Assembly: GCA_037968535.1 (NCBI GenBank)
Contig: JBBKVT010000160.1
Location: 1 to 9,858, forward strand
Reading direction: 5' to 3'
DNA from: JAHEAO01 sp037968535
GTDB taxonomy: Bacteria; Pseudomonadota; Alphaproteobacteria; Rhodobacterales; Rhodobacteraceae
Length of the DNA: 9,858 bases
The notes below the pieces were generated by a model. The model was not told the DNA's origin, ran no database searches, and saw only the letters and a program-made list of their open reading frames with translations. This document shows positions 1-5,480 of the stretch, piece by piece (within the stretch, counting starts at the first letter, position 1; each line of letters starts with the position of its first letter). The translations under genes and the position numbers were made by a program.

Positions 1-618
1 TCTGACGGCTGGTCCGCTGGAAAACCCCAAAATGAGTCCGTAGGCGATGAAGCACAGCGCCATGAAGCGGCGGAACCAGAGGTTCATCACCGCGCCGTAG
101 GCCAGCCGCCCCATCCACGCGCCCAACGCGGTATAGCCGGAATAGCAGAGCGCGGTGATCGTCAGGGCCGTTGGCACGATTGCGGCCATCTGGCCCCAGA
201 TCGGCACGTCGGGCTGCACGAACTGGCTGAAAGCGGCAAGGTAGCCCGCGACGCTTTTGATGTTGATCGTGGCGATGGCGAAGGCCCGGCCGTAGATCGC
301 GCCGCTCGCTACAGGGGTCGGTGTGACCGGGCGCGCGGCCATGATCCAGCCGCGGATGCCGAGAAAGACGAGGAAGCCCGCACCGATCAGCTTGGCGGCA
401 AGGAAGGCGGCGGGTGACGCGGCGATCAGCGCGGTCACGCCGAGTGCAGAGAGGAAAAGAAACAGTGTCGCTTGCGTGAGAATCCCGAGCACGCCCCAAA
501 GCGAACGCCGGAAACCGTATGTCATGCCGTTGGTGATGCAATTGACCGCGTTGGGGCCGGGCGTGGTGACGAACAGCACCCAGAAGGCGGCAAAGATCAG
601 CCAGCCTTGCAGTGTCAT
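1..618 (-). CDS. LysE/RhtB-family amino acid exporter (3' end cut by window edge)
   Basis: Reading the minus strand from an ATG at 618 gives 206 open codons to the window edge with no stop. The product is very hydrophobic, with about six membrane segments. The N-terminal segment begins MTLQGWLIFAAFWVLFVTTPGPNAV and carries the TPGPN signature of LysE/RhtB translocators at about residues 19-23. Family members are usually about 205-210 residues, so the stop probably lies only a few bases outside. The family exports amino acids or homoserine-lactone-like compounds across the inner membrane; the substrate cannot be read from sequence. The start codon overlaps the stop of the upstream methionine-sulfoxide reductase gene (ATGA, 615-618), so the two are probably co-transcribed and translationally coupled. 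Family assignment is firm, substrate unknown. Confidence 0.88.
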   Translation of the reverse strand, partial: MTLQGWLIFAAFWVLFVTTPGPNAVNCITNGMTYGFRRSLWGVLGILTQATLFLFLSALGVTALIAASPAAFLAAKLIGAGFLVFLGIRGWIMAARPVTPTPVASGAIYGRAFAIATINIKSVAGYLAAFSQFVQPDVPIWGQMAAIVPTALTITALCYSGYTALGAWMGRLAYGAVMNLWFRRFMALCFIAYGLILGFSSGPAVR

Positions 619-1067
619 CCGGCAAAGACCCCGTCGAGGATCTTCGCAAGCTGTTGGGCATCTTCGCTTGTGAAGGCGTTTGGTTGGTCGCTGTCGATGT
701 CGAACACCGCGATGATGTCGCCGCTGCGGTTTCTGACTGGCAGTACGAGTTCCGAGCGGGTTGATGAGGCGCAGGCGATGTGGCCGGGAAATGCGTCCAC
801 GTCGGCGACAAGCTGGGGTTTGCCGGTCCGCGCCGCCGCACCGCAGACGCCGCGCGAGAACGGGATGACTAGGCAGCCGTGGCCACCCTGGTACGGGCCG
901 ATCTTCAGGATTTCGGGTTCGGTCACGCGGTAGAAGCCGGTCCAGTCGAAGCGGTCGTCCGAATGGTGCACCTCGCAAGCGACGGTGGCCATCAGCGCAA
1001 CGCTATCGGTTTCACCTTCGGTCAGGCTGTGGATGCGGGCGGCGAGGTCGGTGTAGTCGAGGGTCAT
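615..1067 (-). CDS. msrC: GAF-domain free methionine-(R)-sulfoxide reductase (fRMsr)
   Basis: A single GAF domain of 150 residues that reduces free L-methionine-(R)-S-oxide in the cytoplasm. Diagnostic features are a DWTGFYRV segment, then GPYQGGHGC, RGVCG and FPGHIACAS. The three cysteines of the fRMsr active site are present with spacings of 10 and 24 residues, the same as Cys84/Cys94/Cys118 of E. coli YebR/MsrC. In the 166-residue reading that starts at 1115 they are Cys81, Cys91 and Cys115. I chose the internal ATG at 1067 (MTLDYTDLAARIHSL) because family members start there and an AAGG lies 8 nt upstream; the upstream 16 residues look like read-through of the intergenic hairpin region. 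The gene sits 76 bp behind the thiolase and overlaps the LysE-type exporter by 4 bp, suggesting a minus-strand transcription unit. No truncation is seen. Confidence 0.88.
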   Translation of the reverse strand: MTLDYTDLAARIHSLTEGETDSVALMATVACEVHHSDDRFDWTGFYRVTEPEILKIGPYQGGHGCLVIPFSRGVCGAAARTGKPQLVADVDAFPGHIACASSTRSELVLPVRNRSGDIIAVFDIDSDQPNAFTSEDAQQLAKILDGVFAG

Positions 1068-1095
1068 GACATGGGCCTTGAAGAACCTGCGGGCA

Positions 1096-1136
1096 GCGGG
1101 GACCAGCCCCCGCACCCCCGGAGTATTTCAGAACAA
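1096..1136. repeat. GC-rich hairpin element between thiolase and msrC
   Basis: The 76-bp gap holds a perfect 6-bp stem, GCGGGG (1096-1101) and CCCCGC (1108-1113), with a 6-nt loop ACCAGC. Next to it lies CACCCCCGGAGTATTT (1113-1128) and an A-rich GAACAAAAGAAG (1131-1142) at the thiolase stop. No T-run follows the stem on either strand, so it is not a typical intrinsic terminator. From memory, C-rich elements followed by GGAGTATTT and an A-rich end recur between genes in Rhodobacteraceae; I cannot verify this here. Confidence 0.45.
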
Positions 1137-1143
1137 AAGAAGC

Positions 1144-2307
1144 TTACACCCGCTCGATCGCGATGGCCGTGCCTTCGCCGCCGCCGATGCAGATCGCGGC
1201 GATGCCGCGTTTCAGGCCGCGGGTTTCCAGCGCGTTCAAGAGCGTTACCATGATCCGCGCGCCCGAAGCGCCTATCGGGTGGCCCAGCGCACAGGCGCCG
1301 CCATTCACGTTCACCTTGTCGCGGGGCAGGCCCATTTCATGCATGAAGGCCATTGGCACAACGGCGAAGGCCTCGTTGACCTCCCAGAGATCCACGTCGT
1401 CCTTCGACCAGCCGATCTTCGCGAGAAGCTTTTGGGCGGCAGGCACTGGGGCGGTGGTAAACAGGCCCGGTGCCTGGGCATGGCTGGCGTGGCCGAGAAT
1501 CCGAGCCCGGGCCTTTACGCCCTTGTCCGAGGTCAGCACGAGTGCTGCCGCACCGTCCGAGATCGACGAGGAATTGGCTGGCGTCACCGTGCCGTCCTTG
1601 CGGAAGGCGGGCTTGAGATGCGGGATTTTTTCGGGCCGTGCCTTTCCGGGTTGCTCATCTTCGGAAACTACCGTTTCGCCGCCGCGGGTGGTCAGGGTCA
1701 CGGGAGCGATCTCTTTGCGAAACACGCCGGATTTCTGCGCTTGAAACGCGTTTTCCAGCGAGCCGATCGCATAGGCGTCCTGCGCTTTGCGGCTGAACTG
1801 GTAAGCCTCGGCGCAATCTTCGGCGTAGGTGCCCATCAGGCGGCCCTTGTCATAGGCATCTTCGAGCCCGTCGAGAAACATGCTGTCGATCACCTGGCCG
1901 TGCCCGATCCGCGCGCCGCCGCGCATCTTCGGCAACAAGTACGGGGCGTTGGTCATGCTTTCCATGCCACCGGCAACGATCACGCCGGCAGTTCCCAGTG
2001 CGATCTGGTCGAAGGCGATCATCGCGGCCTTCATCCCCGAGCCGCACATCTTGTTGAGCGTGGTGGCGGGCACTTCTTCGCCCAGCCCGGCAGCGAAGCC
2101 GGCCTGTCGCGCCGGGGCCTGACCCTGGCCCGCAGGCAACACACAGCCCATCAGCAGTTCCTCGACCCGGTCGGGCGCGGTGCCGGAATCCGCGAGCGCG
2201 GCGCGAATCGCGACAGCCCCCAGCGTCGGTGCATCGGCATCGGCAAAGACGCCCTGAAAGCCGCCCATCGGGGTGCGGGCCGCGCCTGCTATGAACACAT
2301 GCTTCAT
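1144..2307 (-). CDS. Acetyl-CoA acetyltransferase (thiolase II)
   Basis: A complete 387-residue thiolase, close to the usual length of about 390. It catalyses reversible condensation of two acetyl-CoA to acetoacetyl-CoA, or thiolytic cleavage of 3-ketoacyl-CoA, in the cytoplasm. All catalytic blocks are visible: nucleophile Cys88 in NKMCGSG, NEAF at 311-314, GHP with His343 in ACALGHPIGASGA, and the acid/base Cys373 in CIGGGEGTA. The stretch VTPANSSSISDGAAALVL (241-258) resembles ACAT1/AtoB-type biosynthetic or ketone-body thiolases, but the exact role (PHB synthesis, ketone-body or fatty acid use) cannot be settled. There is no phaB, crotonase or CoA-transferase neighbour to help. A good AAGGAG ribosome site (2316-2321) lies 8 nt before the ATG. 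It is the first gene of a minus-strand run toward msrC and the exporter, and is divergent from the STAS gene. Confidence 0.95.
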   Translation of the reverse strand: MKHVFIAGAARTPMGGFQGVFADADAPTLGAVAIRAALADSGTAPDRVEELLMGCVLPAGQGQAPARQAGFAAGLGEEVPATTLNKMCGSGMKAAMIAFDQIALGTAGVIVAGGMESMTNAPYLLPKMRGGARIGHGQVIDSMFLDGLEDAYDKGRLMGTYAEDCAEAYQFSRKAQDAYAIGSLENAFQAQKSGVFRKEIAPVTLTTRGGETVVSEDEQPGKARPEKIPHLKPAFRKDGTVTPANSSSISDGAAALVLTSDKGVKARARILGHASHAQAPGLFTTAPVPAAQKLLAKIGWSKDDVDLWEVNEAFAVVPMAFMHEMGLPRDKVNVNGGACALGHPIGASGARIMVTLLNALETRGLKRGIAAICIGGGEGTAIAIERV

Positions 2308-2322
2308 TCCGGCAGCTCCTTT

Positions 2323-2351
2323 CCATTCGAACCATCGGCCAAACCGAATGG
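2323..2351. promoter_or_regulatory. Operator-like inverted repeat in the thiolase/STAS divergent gap
   Basis: Perfect 7-bp arms CCATTCG (2323-2329) and CGAATGG (2345-2351) flank a 15-bp spacer. A second, imperfect dyad is nested within it: ACCATCGG (2331-2338) against CCGAATGGT (2344-2352) with one bulged base. It lies in the 93-bp gap between two divergent genes and directly abuts the thiolase ribosome-binding site, a position suited to a repressor site. No regulator gene is adjacent, and I could not place convincing -35/-10 boxes here. Confidence 0.4.
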
Positions 2352-2400
2352 TAACCTTTTGGCCCTAGCGTCGCATCCAGCAACCAAGTCGAGGACCGCG

Positions 2401-2745
2401 ATGCACCTTACAGCCGAACCACATCCCGATGCCACAGTCATCACCGTCGGCGAAACCCGGATCGACGCGGCCGGCGCGATCGCCTTCAAGGACCGGATGC
2501 GCGATCTTGTTGGCGACACGCCGCCGCGGATCATTCTGGATCTGGCCGGGGTCGACTTCATCGACAGCAGCGGTCTTGGGGCAATTGTCGCGGTGATGAA
2601 ACTGATGGGATCGGATCGCAAGCTGGAACTTGCGGCGCTGTCGCCCATCGTGCAGAAGGTTTTTCGCCTGACCAGGATGGACTCGGTCTTTTCGATCCAC
2701 GAAACGGCCGACACCGCGCTGGGTCGGCCTCGACTTGTCAGCTGA
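2401..2745 (+). CDS. STAS-domain anti-sigma factor antagonist (RsbV/SpoIIAA/RbaV-like)
   Basis: A 114-residue protein that is essentially one STAS domain. The key segment is VDFIDSSGLGAIVAV (51-65), matching the SpoIIAA/RsbV loop; Ser57 corresponds to the serine phosphorylated by the partner kinase. Unphosphorylated antagonists bind the kinase/anti-sigma protein and free its target. The ATG at 2401 is supported by GAGGA at 2391-2395 with 5-nt spacing; a much longer reading frame upstream is only antisense to the thiolase. The RsbW-like kinase gene follows within 6 bp if its TTG start is used, so the two form a classic partner-switching pair. In Rhodobacter capsulatus the comparable RbaV/RbaW pair is reported to affect gene-transfer-agent production and stationary-phase viability; orthology is my inference. 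The target sigma factor or effector is not visible. Confidence 0.88.
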   Translation: MHLTAEPHPDATVITVGETRIDAAGAIAFKDRMRDLVGDTPPRIILDLAGVDFIDSSGLGAIVAVMKLMGSDRKLELAALSPIVQKVFRLTRMDSVFSIHETADTALGRPRLVS

Positions 2746-2750
2746 TCCCG

Positions 2751-3239
2751 TTGATCTGGCCGACAATCCTGGATGGGCCCAACGCCTTGCACGGCGTCGA
2801 CCGAACGATGCAGTTGTGCCTGTGTAGCAACTTTGAGGATGTGCGGCAGGGTTTGCACCGGATCACCGAGATACTGAAGAGCTGGGATATTGGCGGCGAC
2901 GATCTGCTGCGCGCCGAAATCCTGCTGGCGGAAGTGCTGAACAACGTCGTGGAACATGCCTGCGCGGACCTTCCGCCAAGCGAAATCGATGTCAGCCTGG
3001 AACTTCGCGGCACGGATCTGCACATTTCGGTGAACGATCGGGGTCGGGCGATGCCCGAAGGGAAGCTGCCTGTGGCGCAGCCCGGGTTGCGCGGGTCCGA
3101 CTGCGCCCAGTTCCGTGAAGGTGGATATGGCTGGGCCTTGATTCGGGATATCGCCAGCGATCTGCACTACAGCAGGGTGTCGGGCCGCAACACCCTGTCG
3201 ATGACACTGCAATGCACCGAGATCGTGATGCCCGGCTGA
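2751..3239 (+). CDS. RsbW-like ATP-binding serine kinase / anti-sigma factor (RbaW-like)
   Basis: A single HATPase (Bergerat-fold) domain with the layout of anti-sigma kinases. From the TTG start (162 aa) the N box is LLAEVLNNVVEHA (58-70) with Glu61, Asn65 and His69; the G1 box is NDRGRAMP (95-102) with Asp96 and Gly98; the G2 box is GGYGWALI (124-131). There is no histidine-phosphorylation domain or membrane segment, so this is not a sensor kinase. The start is uncertain: TTG at 2751 gives tight spacing to the STAS gene, and codons 2-19 have the strong third-position GC of coding DNA, but ATG at 2808 (143 aa, MQLCLCSNFEDVR) also leaves a complete domain. Neither has a clear ribosome site. 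Expected role: phosphorylate the STAS partner and sequester a sigma factor or other target. No phosphatase (RsbU/RbaU type) or sigma gene is adjacent. Confidence 0.86.
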   Translation: MIWPTILDGPNALHGVDRTMQLCLCSNFEDVRQGLHRITEILKSWDIGGDDLLRAEILLAEVLNNVVEHACADLPPSEIDVSLELRGTDLHISVNDRGRAMPEGKLPVAQPGLRGSDCAQFREGGYGWALIRDIASDLHYSRVSGRNTLSMTLQCTEIVMPG

Positions 3240-3307
3240 GATTGCGCCAGTGCGCCGAAGCCCCGAAACAGTCGATCATTTTCCAGTCAGGGTGGGGCGT
3301 TGATCAC

Positions 3308-3320
3308 GGCGGCTGCCGCC
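3308..3320. repeat. GGCGGC-T-GCCGCC palindrome
   Basis: A 13-bp perfect dyad with a single central base lies 68 bp downstream of the kinase gene. No T-run follows, so it is not a standard terminator. As RNA the loop would have to open at least one base pair. It may be a chance GC-rich palindrome or part of the larger folded region to its right. Confidence 0.35.
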
Positions 3321-3391
3321 AAATCGCCTTAATCGGTCCACACGGCGGCCAGAATATGAGTGGAGAACGGAGCTGTAGCTGCTTAAGCTTC

Positions 3392-3446
3392 CCTCGACGT
3401 CGCGTTTAACAGCCCCCACCCAGTGCGCGACGTCGAGGCCTGTTTT
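3392..3446 (+). terminator. Long inverted repeat with short T-run (putative intrinsic terminator or sRNA 3' end)
   Basis: Perfect 13-bp arms, CCTCGACGTCGCG (3392-3404) and CGCGACGTCGAGG (3426-3438), flank a 21-nt loop rich in C (AGCCCCCACCCAG). The right arm is followed by CCTGTTTT (3439-3446), a short interrupted T-run on plus only. It would terminate transcription coming from the STAS/kinase operon, about 150 nt past its last stop, or form the 3' end of a small RNA encoded in this 272-bp intergenic region. Against a textbook terminator are the long loop and the weak T-run. Alternatively, each arm contains the palindrome CGACGTCG and the pair may be a protein-binding site. Confidence 0.5.
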
Positions 3447-3458
3447 CCCCTCCCCCCA

Positions 3459-3487
3459 TTGGCATTGCCGAATTTCCGACCTAGGAT
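3459..3487 (+). promoter_or_regulatory. Putative sigma-70 promoter of the GGT-like/rhodanese operon
   Basis: TTGGCA at 3459-3464 (5 of 6 to TTGACA) and TAGGAT at 3482-3487 (4 of 6 to TATAAT) are separated by exactly 17 bp. Transcription would start near 3494, just before the AGGGAGGA ribosome site (3499-3506) and the ATG at 3512. The -35 box overlaps an imperfect dyad TTGGCA-t-TGCCgAA. Predicted from consensus only. Confidence 0.42.
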
Positions 3488-3511
3488 TTATCCGCTTCAG
3501 GGAGGAAACCG

Positions 3512-5095
3512 ATGGCGCGCGATCTGCATTTTCCGGGCCGCTCGACGGTCATCGCGCGTAACGGAATGTGTGCGACGTCGCATCCGCTTGCCGCACATTG
3601 CGCGATCCGAATTCTCGAAGATGGCGGCAATGCTGTCGATGCCGCGATCGGCGCGGCGGTGCTGTTGGGAATCTGCGAGCCGCAGATGACCGGGATCGGC
3701 GGCGATTGCTTCGTGCTGGTGAAGCCGGCCGGTGAGGACCGGATCGTTGCGCTGAACGGATCAGGTCGCGCGCCCGCAGCGCTGCGGGCGGACGCGATGC
3801 GCGACCGCGGCCTGTCGGCATTCCCGGAATTCGAACCCGACGCCGTTACCGTTCCGGGCGCGGTCGATGCCTTTTGTCGGCTGTCAGCGGATTGGGGAAA
3901 GCTCGGGCTGGCGGCAAGCCTTGCGCCCGCGATCCGCTATGCCGAAGAAGGCGTGCCGGTCGCGGCGCGGGTTGCGCAGGACTGGACCAGGTCGCGCGAT
4001 GTTCTGCGGGGCGATGCGGAACGATTTTACCTGAGTGGCGGGAAAGCGCTGCGCGAGGGTCAGGTCTTTGCCCATCCCGCGCAGGCCGATGTGTTGCGCC
4101 GGATTGCAGATGACGGCCGCGCGGCGTTCTACGAGGGCGAGGTTGCAGAAGACATGGTCTCGTCGCTGAATGCGCTGGGCAGTTGCCACACGCTTGAGGA
4201 TTTTGCGGCGACGGCCTGTGACTACGCCGAGCCAGTGTCCGGCAGCTACCGCGGTGTAGAGTTGGTCGAGCATCCGCCGAACGGCCAGGGTGCAACTGCG
4301 ATCCTGCTGGCAAATATCCTGTCGCATTTCGATCTAGCATCGCTGGACCCGTTCGGCAGCGCCCGCGCGCATCTGGAGGCGGAGGCGTCGAAGCTGGCCT
4401 ATGACGCCCGCGACCGGTTCATCGCGGATGCTGATTGCACGACGCGGCTCGACCACATGCTTGACCTTCAGACAGCCGAACGGCTGGCCGCGTTGATCGA
4501 TCCGAAGCGGGCGCGGAAGGATTTGCCAAAGGCGGCGCAGAATGTGCACAAGGACACGATCTATCTGACCGTGGTGGACCGCGACCGGATGGCTGTGTCG
4601 TTGATCTATTCGATTTTCCATGGATTTGGATCGGGCATTGCCTCGGGCAAGTTCGGCGTTCTGTTCCAGAATCGGGGCTCTGGGTTCAATCTGGAAAACG
4701 GTCATCCGAACGAAGCGGCGGGTGGCAAGCGGCCGATGCATACGATCATTCCGGGAATGCTGCGGCAGGACGGTCGCGTGACCATGCCCTTCGGGGTGAT
4801 GGGCGGCGCCTATCAGCCCTGCGGTCATGTCCGGTTTCTGAGCAACATGACGGATTTCGGGATGGACGCGCAGACGGCAATAGACGGTGCGCGCTGTTTT
4901 GCAGATGGTCCCGTGCTGGAGGTAGAGCGCGGCTACAGCGAAGCGGTTTGCAGCGAACTTGCCGATCTGGGCCACGAGATTTCCCTGCGGGAGGTGCCGC
5001 TGGGTGGTGCGCAGGCGATCGGGATCGACAATGAGACCGGTACGCTGCACGGCGCTTCGGATTCGCGCAAGGACGGCGCGGCGATAGGATACTGA
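3512..5095 (+). CDS. Gamma-glutamyltransferase-family Ntn hydrolase (cytoplasmic, YwrD/HpxW-like)
   Basis: A complete 527-residue member of the GGT family, made as a proenzyme that self-cleaves before a catalytic threonine. N-terminal landmarks are GGNAVDAAIGAAVLLGICEPQMTGIGGDCF (38-67) and NGSGRAP (82-88, Arg86 at the substrate-arginine position). Thr349 in HKDTIYLTVVDRD is the predicted nucleophile and new N-terminus of the small subunit. The C-terminus SDSRKDGAAIGY is family-typical. There is no signal peptide, unlike periplasmic glutathione-degrading GGTs. Two substrate blocks differ from E. coli GGT: NRGSGF (387-392) replaces the Asp-Asp-Phe block, and KRPMHT (406-411) replaces the KRPLSS block. 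Length and these motifs resemble the YwrD/oxamate-amidohydrolase-like branch, so true gamma-glutamyl activity is uncertain. A strong AGGGAGGA sits 5 nt before the ATG. The rhodanese gene starts 1 nt after its stop. Confidence 0.9.
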   Translation: MARDLHFPGRSTVIARNGMCATSHPLAAHCAIRILEDGGNAVDAAIGAAVLLGICEPQMTGIGGDCFVLVKPAGEDRIVALNGSGRAPAALRADAMRDRGLSAFPEFEPDAVTVPGAVDAFCRLSADWGKLGLAASLAPAIRYAEEGVPVAARVAQDWTRSRDVLRGDAERFYLSGGKALREGQVFAHPAQADVLRRIADDGRAAFYEGEVAEDMVSSLNALGSCHTLEDFAATACDYAEPVSGSYRGVELVEHPPNGQGATAILLANILSHFDLASLDPFGSARAHLEAEASKLAYDARDRFIADADCTTRLDHMLDLQTAERLAALIDPKRARKDLPKAAQNVHKDTIYLTVVDRDRMAVSLIYSIFHGFGSGIASGKFGVLFQNRGSGFNLENGHPNEAAGGKRPMHTIIPGMLRQDGRVTMPFGVMGGAYQPCGHVRFLSNMTDFGMDAQTAIDGARCFADGPVLEVERGYSEAVCSELADLGHEISLREVPLGGAQAIGIDNETGTLHGASDSRKDGAAIGY

Positions 5096-5096
5096 G

Positions 5097-5480
5097 ATGG
5101 CGATTACACCCGTGAAGACTCTGGTTGCGGCGGCAAAAGCCGAGATCGACACGCTTTCGGCTGATGAGGTCCGCGCGGGCCTGGAAAATGGCGCCATGCT
5201 GCTGGTCGACATCCGTGACATCCGGGAACTGGACCGCGAGGGCCGCATACCCGGCGCGTTCCACGCCCCCCGCGGGATGCTGGAATTCTGGATCGACCCG
5301 GAAAGCCCGTATCACAAGGTGGCGCTGGCCACCGACAAGACGTTGGTGCTGTTCTGCGCCAGCGCCTGGCGTTCGGCGCTGTCAGTCAAGGCCTTGAAGG
5401 ATATGGGCGTCGAGAACATCGCAGAGCTGGAAGGCGGTTTCACGACCTGGCGCGACAGCGGCGGAGCGGTCGAGCGCTAG
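5097..5480 (+). CDS. Rhodanese-domain sulfurtransferase
   Basis: A 127-residue single-domain rhodanese, predicted cytoplasmic with no signal peptide. Domain landmarks are LLVDIRDIRELDREGRIPGAFHAPRG (35-60), the active-site loop CASAWRS with nucleophile Cys87 and Arg92, and the closing LEGGFTTWRDSGGAV (111-125). The six-residue loop from Cys to Arg is the sulfurtransferase type rather than the longer phosphatase type, so it probably moves sulfane sulfur between thiosulfate or persulfide donors and thiols. The residues between loop ends (Ala-Ser-Ala-Trp) are not informative about the donor. Its ATG follows the GGT-like stop by one base (TGAGATG) and it lacks a ribosome site of its own, so translational coupling is likely. 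Its TAG stop shares bases with the hspQ stop on the other strand. Confidence 0.9.
   Translation: MAITPVKTLVAAAKAEIDTLSADEVRAGLENGAMLLVDIRDIRELDREGRIPGAFHAPRGMLEFWIDPESPYHKVALATDKTLVLFCASAWRSALSVKALKDMGVENIAELEGGFTTWRDSGGAVER

Noticed and set aside
1066..2745. 559-codon open frame on plus spanning antisense of the thiolase
   Set aside because: Over 1144-2307 it is the complement of a thiolase with every catalytic motif intact, and its product shows no recognisable domain before the STAS part. Only the in-frame ATG at 2401 with its GAGGA site is real.
3300..3357. Promoter candidates within the kinase-GGT gap (TTGATC at 3300, TTAATC/GAATAT at 3329-3357)
   Set aside because: Each box matches consensus at half or fewer of the key positions, or the spacing is wrong, so a start for the possible small RNA could not be placed.
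3212..3409. Possible 65-residue small protein overlapping the end of the kinase gene
   Set aside because: It starts out of frame inside the kinase gene, has no ribosome site, and its Arg/Cys-rich composition gives no sign of a real protein.
3447..3505. Anti-Shine-Dalgarno pairing: CCTCCC (3449-3454) complementary to GGGAGG (3500-3505) before the GGT-like gene
   Set aside because: The predicted promoter (3459-3487) starts transcription near 3494, downstream of the CCTCCC, so the two would not be on the same main transcript. It could be revived if the start maps upstream of 3447.
4334..5248. 304-codon open frame on minus opposite the GGT-like gene
   Set aside because: The plus strand encodes a complete GGT-family protein through this stretch; the minus product is Arg/His-rich with no recognisable motif.
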